DNA of 64,000 nt, taken from positions 2,943,562 to 3,007,561 of the forward strand of contig NC_031783.1 of assembly GCF_001522545.3 (NCBI RefSeq), written 5' to 3'. Origin of the DNA: Parus major (taxonomy: Eukaryota > Chordata > Aves > Passeriformes > Paridae). A model generated the notes under the pieces. It was not told the DNA's origin, made no database searches, and saw only the letters and a program-made list of their open reading frames with translations. Positions 1 through 15,100 of the stretch are shown here, one piece after another (position 1 is the first letter of the stretch; each line of letters starts with the position of its first letter). A program made the position numbers and the translations under genes.

Positions 1-698
1 CTATTTTGACAAAAGAGCCTTCTTTCAGCTCAGGATGCTTGGGATTTTTTTTGTGTCATTGAAGCCTGCTTTTTTATTTTAATCTGAAAAATGCACACAT
101 TGGTACAAATAAGGGAGGAATGGAAGAGAGATTGGGAGAGGTAGTTGGTACGGCATGTGACAGCACTGCTTTCTTGGTCTGGGAAGCTGCTTGGATTTGT
201 CCAATTTGCCACTGTCATTTTGTCAGTTTGCCAATGTCATTGAAATGAGACATTGAAATGACATTTAAAGGTGGATATTTTCACTTAAAGGTGGGTGTTT
301 CCACTGCTGGGCTAAACTCCACTTCCATTTCATAGCAGAGGGCACAGTAAGAGGATTGAAATAGGGGAGGAAATAGATGTGCCTGAGGCTGCAGAGGTGC
401 CTGTTACAGCCTCCCTGTTTCAGCCTGAAACACTGGAAAGCCTCAAGAGCTCCTCAGTGGTGGAGCTTTGTTTGGCACAGCTGCCTCGTGCCACTTTCTG
501 TGTGTGTGCTCTGCTTTCTGCCACTTCTGTGCTTTCATTTACCAGCTCTGTGTAATACAGCTGAAATACAGCTCCCACTTCAGGGCACCTTGTCTGCCCT
601 CAGCTGCTGCCCAGAGGGGGTGGGACAGACAGAGGCTGTGCTGCCACCAAAGACCACGGGAAGGCTGGTCCCTACTGCTGTCCTGCTTTTGATTTCAG
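1..698 (+). other. RHBDF1: RHBDF1 intron (partial), no exon seen
   Basis: This stretch precedes the first recognisable RHBDF1 exon and ends in a pyrimidine-rich tract and AG at 697-698. I compared possible translations with the expected upstream cytoplasmic region of iRhom1 and found no matching exon. It is best read as intron. The exons for most of the N-terminal cytoplasmic domain must lie to the left of the window. Confidence 0.7.
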
Positions 699-7731
<7,033 letters not shown>

Positions 7732-8610
7732 CAGCAAAGACTGGCTTCTCGAGCAGGCCCTGGAGATGGACTGTCTTTGCATTGCTGTGCCAGTTCCATG
7801 GGGACAAAGCCTCTAATCCAGTGACACTTCTAACCCTGCCCGTGGTTAATTTAAACTGTCTCCTTAGCACTTGGCAGGCATGGTTTGCCTTATCTCAGAA
7901 GACTCTGAAAAACAGAATGTTTGTGCCTTGTTCAATTGTATTGAACCTTTTCTGCTGCCATTATTTTTATTACACTAGTTTCAATACTACATTTTTAACC
8001 AGAGTTGTTTACTACTGCTAAGGTGGTGATTAAATGGTGAGGTAGCGTTTTAGCTACTGTGAATTGTTCTGAGTAGTCTGTGCCTACCTTTGTTATTTAA
8101 TCTCATTTCTGCTATTTCCTGTACCCTGTGGAGCACCCAAACCAGCCAGATACAGATCTAGAGCTGGAAATAAGGGCCTGAGGAGCCTCAGAAAACCAGA
8201 GGGCCTCTTTAATCCTTGGAATCCACATACAGCTCAGAGGCAAACACCACAAACAGCAACTGTAAAAACATGAGAATGTCCAGTCAGTGGAGTTTGTTCC
8301 TCTTTGAAGTGTGACAGCCTTCTCCTCCAGGAAGGTGCTGAATCCACAGTCTGGTCTTGGTAGGGCTGGATTATCTGCTCTCTCTGTTTAAGAAAGAAAA
8401 CACTTGTCAGTGACAATAATTACTGCATGCTGGGCTCTGCTCACCACACTGCTGTGATGGTCCAGGAGGGATCAGCCAGTGCCAGAGGTGACTGCTGGTC
8501 ACAGGCACCCTGGAACAGGTGGCTGTTGTTAGGGCACACATTTTATTATACTGGATCTTGAAAATATGGCAGTGTTAAAAGAGGAATAAAAGGTAACTGT
8601 GGTCTAAAAG
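7732..8610 (+). other. RHBDF1: RHBDF1 3' UTR (end inferred)
   Basis: This AT-rich sequence follows the stop codon in the last exon and has no further coding potential. An ATTAAA is present at 8029-8034 and a canonical AATAAA at 8585-8590. Either could direct cleavage, and the UTR end is inferred from the downstream one. Confidence 0.55.
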
Positions 8611-9185
8611 GAACAGTTTTTTAATGGAGCAGCAAAACAACACCAGGCTTTGGACATGCTGCTCTTACCCCTGTTCTTCAGGCACTGTGGCTGTTTTTAA
8701 AAGCATATTTTAAAACTTACTAAGCCTGAGAGTGCTGGCCCCATCGTGTATTTGTGTACACAACTCTCTCAAAATAGCAGGATTAATACCAGAGTTACGT
8801 CTGCATGAGTTAGAAACACAGCCACACTCCTGACAATGATTTCCAGACATTCAGAAAGCCTAAAAGAAAGCAAGGTCCTGGAAGGATTCACAGCAGCAAA
8901 GGAACACTGTGTTTAATGAGTTTAAAGACAATGTAGAAGCAGATTGAGTCTAAAGCTAGTCAGTTATTCCTGCTGCTGCTCCCACTGGAGTAGCTGAGTT
9001 ACCATTCCCTGCTCTGAGAGGAGCACAAACATTACCAGGATCTGGAACCAGGTGCCAGCCCTGTGCAGACATTCAGAAATACTCTGCCAGCCAGCAGAGA
9101 GCAGCAGCATCAGCTCTGAGCCTCAACACCAGGGCCTGGGGCAGATGGGGGAGCTCTTAATGGGCATTCAGGACTTACCCCAAGG
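8542..9185 (-). other. SNRNP25: SNRNP25 3' UTR with candidate poly(A) signals
   Basis: This is sequence downstream of the SNRNP25 stop on the minus strand. Minus-strand AATAAA reads at 8542-8547, and minus-strand ATTAAA at 8620-8625 and 8912-8917. If the most distal signals are used by both genes, SNRNP25 and RHBDF1 transcripts overlap by several tens of bases. No coding sequence is seen here. Confidence 0.45.
8585..8590 (+). terminator. Candidate RHBDF1 poly(A) signal AATAAA
   Basis: This is a canonical hexamer about 850 bp after the RHBDF1 stop. A weaker ATTAAA lies at 8029-8034. No transcript evidence is available to choose between them. Confidence 0.45.
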
Positions 9186-10975
9186 TTACTTGCGGAGCTT
9201 CTTTATGAAGCTGACCTCATCCCGGTTCCTGATGCCGTACCTGAACAGAGAGGTTGTTAACTGCCAGCCTCCCAGGAAAAACAAGCTGTGAAACCCTATA
9301 GCTTCATCTTTCCCAGGGACAGATGGACTCCTGCACTGCCAGGCTGTGCTCTACTAGAGGACACATTAAAATTCTCACTTGTGTATGTGGGATGTGCTTC
9401 CAGCACTGAGGGATCTGCTCATCTGCCTTTAACTGCAACAACCCCTTAACTGCAACATCTGTCACTCAGGCTCACTCTCCCAAGGACAGCTTTGATTAGG
9501 GCTGTCTTGCTGCATTTTTAGTACTTCTGACCACCTTTTCTCACTGGTCTGCAACAGGCTGGCAGACCCAGCACTGCTGGGAAGTGCCTCTTGCCTCCTC
9601 ACCTCAAGAATGGGCAGGGAAACACAGGAATCACCTGTCAGTGTTGTTACCATACTGAGAGGTGGTTGAGCACCTCCAAAAATCAACACCCATCCTTGGG
9701 TATCTTCACAGAATCCTGGAATGTTACAGGATTGGAGTGGACCTTACAGACCATCCAGTCCCAACACCCCTGCCATGGACACGCCACCCCTCACCGGACC
9801 AGGTTCCTCAAAGCCTTATCTAGCCTGGCTTTGACCACTGCCAGGGCTGGGGCATCCACAACTTCCCTGGGCAGTTCTTGTTCCCTGTTCCTTCCTATCC
9901 CACATCTGTGCCGAGCTGAGTAACAGGAACCATTCTGCAGGAGTTTGGGAGAGATGGCCAAGGGTTCTGTGGGCTGCTCTGAACCGGCTGAACCCAGCAC
10001 AGGACAGCGGTGGCTGAAGAACCCCCCAAGGCCATCCTGCCCTGCAGAGAGCCTCAGTCTGCCTGTCCTACTTCTGTGGGCAGTGCTGTCCCACCTCCCA
10101 GCCACTTTCCAGCACAGGAGCCCCTGACCCAGGGCACGGCCTCGCACCTCAGCCCAGCCCCTGGGGATGCTGCGTGGGCTCCTCTCAGCCCCCAGCGCTC
10201 AGTTACTCACTCTCTCAGCTTCTTCCTGTCATCCGCCAGCTTCTCTCCATTGTACGTTAGGTGGTACGTCCTCCAGATGTACTTCCTGGGGGAAAAGCAC
10301 TCAGGGGGAGCCGCGGGAGGGGGTCTGGGGTGGGATACGCTCCCTGAGCCGCCCGGCCGGCCCCTCTTACCAGCTCAGGTGCTGGACACCGCCCTGCCGG
10401 GCCTGCCTCAGCTGGATGTGCCTCCGCAGCGCCTTCTTCAGCTCCAGCACCGAGGCGTTCTGCACCACCACCACGGCTGCGGGGCGGGGAGAGCCGGCTC
10501 AGGCCCGCCCGCCGCGCCCCGGGCCCCCGCCCGCCCCGGCCCCGCACGCACGCACGGTCTCGCCGTCCGCCTTGCACACCCGCACCGTCATGGCCTGCCC
10601 GTACTCCAGGGCCACCTGCGAGCCGATCTCCTCCGCCGTCACCTGCGGGCGAGTGAGACGGCCGTGAGCCCTGCCCCGCCGGCCCGGCCGGGCCCGGCCC
10701 CGCGCCCCGGGCGCACCTGCGGGGGGAGGTCGCAGAGCAGCGGGTCCNNNNNNNNNNNNNNNNNNNNNNNNNNNNNNNNNNNCAGCACCTCGGCGTGCGC
10801 CAGCTCCTCCGCCGGCCCGGCCGGGCCCAGCCCCGCGCCCCGGGCGCACCTGCGGGGGGAGGTCGCAGAGCAGCGGGTCCTGCAGCAGCCGCGCCAGCGC
10901 CGCCTGGAACAGCTCCAGCACCTCGGCGTGCGCCAGCTCCTCCGCCGGCTCCTCCGCCGGCTGCTCGGCCGCCAT
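9186..10975 (-). CDS. SNRNP25: U11/U12 snRNP 25 kDa protein (5 coding exons)
   Basis: Coding exons on the minus strand: 10850-10975, 10552-10642, 10371-10476, 10211-10285 and 9186-9240 (stop 9186-9188). They join in frame to 150 residues. The protein is a component of the U11/U12 di-snRNP of the minor spliceosome and has a ubiquitin-like fold. Recognisable stretches are DPLLCDLPPQ, ALEYGQAMTVRVCK, WRTYHLTYNGEKL and the C-terminal YGIRNRDEVSFIKKLRK. The first ~25 residues are Ala/Glu-rich. The ATG at 10973-10975 is chosen because it opens the exon that reads into the conserved family start. Exon 2 must end at 10552, the second of three GT steps spaced 4 nt apart, to keep frame. Exon 1 and its donor are duplicated just downstream around an assembly gap. 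The gene is head-to-head with POLR3K, as in human. Confidence 0.93.
9241..10210 (-). other. SNRNP25: SNRNP25 intron 4
   Basis: This 970-bp intron has a GT donor at 10209-10210 and an AG acceptor at 9241-9242 (minus strand). It contains a CR1 fragment at about 9707-9915. Nothing else is recognisable. Confidence 0.8.
9707..9915 (-). mobile_element. CR1 LINE 3'-end fragment
   Basis: The plus strand reads CACAGAATCCTGGAATG followed by the typical reversed CR1 text: GGACCTTACAGACCATCCAG, CCTGCCATGGACACG, then a 'TTTGACCACTGCCAGGGCTG'-like run. The start is the reverse complement of the CR1 3'-terminal ATTCTRTG repeat, so the element is on the minus strand. It is truncated and diverged. Confidence 0.85.
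10678..10943. repeat. 133-bp tandem duplication covering SNRNP25 exon 1 / intron 1 donor
   Basis: Bases 10678-10810 and 10811-10943 are two copies with a period of exactly 133 bp. One mismatch is visible in the readable parts. The unit holds most of SNRNP25 exon 1, its GT donor and the start of intron 1. Ns at 10748-10782 fall exactly where 10881-10915 would be expected in the first copy. Because 133 is not a multiple of three, including both copies in an mRNA would shift the frame. It may be an assembly duplication or a real polymorphism. Confidence 0.85.
10748..10782. other. Assembly gap (35 N)
   Basis: A run of 35 Ns in a very GC-rich stretch, inside the first copy of the 133-bp duplication. 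Confidence 1.
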
Positions 10976-11010
10976 CGCCGGAAGGGGCGGGCGGCGCGGC
11001 GGAACCGGCG
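10976..11010. promoter_or_regulatory. Bidirectional CpG promoter core, SNRNP25 / POLR3K
   Basis: Only 35 bp separate the two start codons. The interval holds an ETS-family site CCGGAAG (10978-10984) overlapping an Sp1-type GC box GGGGCGGG (10984-10991), within a CpG island of about 10.4-11.7 kb. There is no TATA box. Transcription start sites must lie in this interval or inside the opposite gene's first exon. Confidence 0.75.
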
Positions 11011-11510
11011 ATGCTGCTCTTCTGCCCGGCCTGCGGGAACGTGCTGGTGGCCGAGGAGGGGCCGCGCTGCCACCGCTTCGCCTGCACCACCTGTCCCTAC
11101 GTGCGCAACGTCACGCGGAAGGTACCGGGGGGCGCGGGGGCGGCTCAGGGCGGGGGCCCGGGGCCCGGTGAGCGCTGCCCGGGGCCCCCGTGCCCGCTGA
11201 GGGCTCCCGGTGCCGCTCCCGCAGGTGACGAGCAGGAAGTACCCGCGGCTGAAGGAGGTGGACGATGTGCTGGGCGGCGCCGCGGCCTGGGAGAACGTGG
11301 ACTCCACGGCAGGTAGGGCCGGGCCGCGGGGCCGCGGGGGCTCGCTCTGCCCCGCCGGCCCCTCACGGCGTTGTCCCCGCAGAGCCGTGCCCCAAGTGCG
11401 AGCACCCCCGCGCCTACTTCATGCAGATCCAGACGCGCTCGGCCGACGAGCCCATGACCACCTTCTACAAGTGCTGCAACCCGCAGTGCGGGCACCGCTG
11501 GCGGGACTGA
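11011..11510 (+). CDS. POLR3K: RNA polymerase III subunit RPC10/RPC11 (POLR3K, 3 exons)
   Basis: Exons 11011-11121, 11225-11312 and 11383-11510 (stop 11508-11510) join to 108 residues, the same length as the human protein. This is the TFIIS-like small subunit of RNA polymerase III, needed for RNA cleavage, termination and reinitiation in the nucleus. The N-terminal zinc ribbon uses C5, C8, C25 and C28. The C-terminal TFIIS-type ribbon uses C69, C72, C97 and C102. Its hairpin carries the acidic pair D88-E89 in RSADEP, which in this family acts at the polymerase active site during cleavage. The middle segment KYPRLKEVDDVLGG is the conserved linker. The gene is compact and extremely GC-rich, with introns of 103 and 70 bp, and shares its promoter with SNRNP25. 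Confidence 0.97.
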
Positions 11511-11533
11511 GGGGCCGCGGGGAGCGGGGCCGC

Positions 11534-11654
11534 GGCTCCCGCAATAAACCAGGCTCTGCCGGCAAACCAGCGGCTGCTGAGTGGTTCCTTTGGGGCTCCT
11601 GCAATAAACCAGGCTCTGCCGGCAAACCAGCGGCTGCTGAGTGGTTCCTTTGGG
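11534..11654 (+). repeat. 60-bp tandem duplication containing two POLR3K poly(A) signals
   Basis: The segment 11541-11594 is repeated without mismatch at 11601-11654 (period 60). Each copy begins GCAATAAACC, so AATAAA occurs at 11543-11548 and 11603-11608. The first is 32 bp after the POLR3K stop. The duplication therefore gives POLR3K two equivalent poly(A) signals and a very short 3' UTR. Confidence 0.9.
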
Positions 11655-12008
11655 CCTGGCAGGGATGGGGAACGGGCTCCAGCCCGGAGCTGCGGCCCCG
11701 GGCAGGGCAGGGGGGACAAAGCCGTGCTGGAAACAGACGGGCCTGGCGGTGACCGAGCTGAAGCCCGGTGAGGAAAGCCCAGCCCCGGGGCAGCTGCTGT
11801 GCCACGGCACAGAAGGCAAAGCAGAGGTGAAGCGTTGACACTGTGGCCTTAAACAGAGCCAAAAATGAGAAAAAGAGGCCTTTGCTGTGACCTGTGAAAA
11901 GCCTGTCACTTAAGGCACAAACTACAAACTATACACTGCAAGCAATAACTGATAAAAGGAGATGTACTGCAAGTAGGATCAGGTATTACTTGTGTTTTAA
12001 CACCAAGC
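11655..12008. other. Intergenic spacer between POLR3K and GTF3C1 (synteny junction)
   Basis: About 350 bp between the POLR3K poly(A) region and the GTF3C1 poly(A) signal. It drops from GC-rich to AT-rich. No gene, interspersed repeat or telomere-type TTAGGG array is visible. In human the two flanking genes are far apart on 16p. Confidence 0.7.
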
Positions 12009-12153
12009 TTTATTCTCAGTTTAAATACATTCAGAAGTAAAAAGGATAAATAATTTAATAAAAACATGACGGAGCACAAATTGTAACATTTAATCTGCAT
12101 GAGCACTCTCTCCCACAGGCTAAGCCAATTTCAAATGATCAGCTTTACCCTTT
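12009..12153 (-). terminator. GTF3C1: GTF3C1 3' UTR and poly(A) signal
   Basis: The minus strand has AATAAA at 12009-12014, about 140 bp beyond the GTF3C1 stop, giving a short 3' UTR. Convergent POLR3K transcripts should end about 350 bp away. Confidence 0.65.
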
Positions 12154-15100
12154 CTATACAGGGATAATCTGCACCCATTTATTCCAGTTCATGTCGCAGG
12201 GGAAGACTCTCCCCAGCCTGAGAGTACAATCTATTGTAGGCTCATAGTAGATGGTTGGGCTTTCACTCAGTTTGGGATTCTGTAGTTGTTCTTCCACAGT
12301 TGGCTGAGAAAAGAGTGACACTGGGGATGGCTTTTTCATGTAGAATCGTCTGATGCAACCGAGACTTTCCAGACCCTGCAAAAACATTCACGTATTTCAA
12401 TTTGGGCACTTGCAAAAAAAAAAAAATAAATATATATATATATAAAAAAGCTGTGAATGTTGCTCTATCTACAGTGTTCTCAGAAATTTATACAAAAAGT
12501 AGCTTCACTTGAGCCCCTGAGGAGCCCCTGGTTACACACAAAGCTAAAAAGGATAAACAGCTTAACAAAAACACGCAAGCTCCGGCTATAGGTGGATGTA
12601 TTTAGCTACGTTCAAGCACAGTGATTGATACATGGTTACTGACACAGAGCGTGCTCAGCAAAAGATGTCAACATTTAGGACCAGTTACAAAAAATCTTAA
12701 GGCTGCTCTAGATGTCAATCCCAGACTTCTGTGCCAGTCTGTATTAATGGTTAATAGGTGTATGACAAACTCTGTCCATGGTTTCAAAACCAGTTCTTAG
12801 TGAATTCATTGGCACAGAATTTAGATTGATCCACTCTGTAAAATGCAGAGGTAATTAACTGCTTGATTTTGTGGGTTTGAATTCACATTTCCCAGGAATC
12901 CACACCGGAACACCCAGAACAGGAGTGGCAACACTCCCAGCTGGCACTGTCACCACGGGGTACAAGCCCTGGGGAAGAAGTGGCACATGGACACTGGAAA
13001 ATGGATTTCCAGTTAGCAGGGAAGTCATGCCTTTGGGAAGGGTCTGCTTAAGATTCTGAATATTTACAGGAAAAAAAAATAGAAATTGAAGTTCCATGTC
13101 CAAAGTAGCAGTGGTGGCAACTGAATGTCAAAATGTGGGAACAAAATTATAAGAAACTTAAAATTTTCATGCCATCTTTTGTTTGACAATTAAGGACCCG
13201 TAGGCAGGTCAGAAGGTCAGATTTACACATTATCTAGCACAGACACGTTTCAGTTTGATTCTCATGGAAAATTACCTATCTAGAAGGTATGTAAGAAAAA
13301 AAAAATTAAAAATACTTGGATTATCTGTGGTGATTGGGAGGAGGTTCCTTCCAACCCAAACTATTCCATGATCCTGTGATACCACTGCATTAAACAGCCA
13401 ACCTAGTGTTTCATGTTGACAAGCCCCCTACCCAGACTTTCACCTCCCTGTACATACATTTCAGAAGCAATCTCAAACTGTAAAATCAGTGCCAACACGG
13501 GTAAATCAGCCTTCCCTCCTCCCTCACTGCGAGCAGTGCCTCGCTGTGCCTGTGGATAATTTACACCCAAGGGAGCAGCAGGTTGTTCTCCATTTCCCTG
13601 GGGCTGCAGCGCTGTCCCTGCTGTACCTGCAGGATGTCCAGCACAGCCACGGGCTGCAGGACACCGCTGTAGTGCTGCAGCAGCCCGGCCTGCGTCACTC
13701 CCGGCTTGGTCATCACGTGGTAGAGCACGGCCTCCATCATCCCCTTGCACACCGGCTTGTTCAGCCTCCCATCCACGGTCCTCCACGGCCTCCCGATGAA
13801 GCAAACGTCCTCACAGGCCCTGCCAAAGACACTTCAAACTCAGCTGGCAGCAATTCTCTGGGACAGGCTCCTCATCATTGCAATTGCTGCCTAACACGGG
13901 TTCTCCCCACATCCATTTTAATCCTGTGGCTGCTCTGAGCGAGGGTTGGTGCTGCTTTACCAAATCTGCATTTTTCACTAGGGGTTCACCCCTTTTAGCA
14001 CCAGCAGCTGCCTTGGGTCTCGATGAGCAGGGAAGCTTTGCTCCAATATCCTCCAAAAGTTATCCAAGACATGCACCATGCAGCACCAGTGCTCTGATGG
14101 GAAGAAAATTCCAAATTTTTAACATTTTGGTGCCCAAAAGACATTCCCTGTGTGGAAATTCACATTTCTCATACTGCAGTTTCTCCAGGCCTTTCCTGGG
14201 CACTGGAAGCTGGCACTGGGCTTACTTGAGCAGTAAAATCAGTTTTGGTCCTCTGATATTTGGAGCTCGTTGGTTTTTGGGTAAAAATATCTATCAGAGA
14301 CATTTTTTTCAGCATGCACAGGAGCACAATGAACATTAACAGGAACAATGGAGTGAGGTTTCTCCATCATCAATGCTCACTGCTCATCAGAGCACAAAAC
14401 TGAGGTTTCCAAACCACTGCTTCCAGTATTCTTTAGGCAGTGCCAAGTGTTTGGTATTCTGCAGACATCTCTTACTCACCGGTCCCTGGCTGCCTGGGAG
14501 ACATCTGTCATGGAGCTTCCTGGAAAGAAAAGGACACATATTTTCTAATTAACTCCAACTCCTTATCTAATGGAAGGAGAGTTAAAGGTGGCCAAGCTGT
14601 GAAGTGCAAGAGCTTGCTAAGGAAACCACAGCAGCAAACTACTCCACGTGCTGCTCTCAGTTTTGGGGAGCTCTGAGCTGCCCCTCTGCCCTGCCTGCAG
14701 CACACTCTTCCCACACCTCCTCCCAAACCACATCTCTTCACTCAACCCAGCTTTTTGTGGCTCCTTTCCCCAGTCCCAGCAGGTTTCACTCCTAGAAGTC
14801 TGGATGAACCATGGGGATTGTATGGGCTTCACAGAGAGCTGTGCAGGGTCTCAGCCTGGAGCTCTCCCAGGGGTCTGGGTAACCTAAAGCTCCTGGAAAT
14901 CAGAGGGAAGCTGGGCAGAACTCCAAGGAGCTGGACATGTGAATGCAAACTCACGATTCTAGCAGGGCTCAGTTTCAAAGCAAAGGCTGTCTCTGCAACT
15001 CCCATTACATTATGTCATGGGTTTTAATTAGACAATTACTTAATGAGGTATTCCTACCACACCCAGAGGGTAACAGCTTTGGCTTAAGCACATGTAAACA

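Noticed and set aside
10010..11316. Long ORFs over the SNRNP25/POLR3K CpG island (up to 396 codons, both strands)
   Set aside because: They are Arg/Pro/Ala-rich shadows of GC-rich DNA, cross the N gap, and conflict with the well-supported exons of SNRNP25 and POLR3K.
11655..12008. Interstitial telomeric repeats at the synteny junction
   Set aside because: No TTAGGG or CCCTAA array is present. The junction carries no visible fusion scar.
12855..13103. Overlapping sense and antisense ORFs in GTF3C1 intron 36
   Set aside because: They are short, with no known domain and no splice support. Chance openness on both strands is likely.
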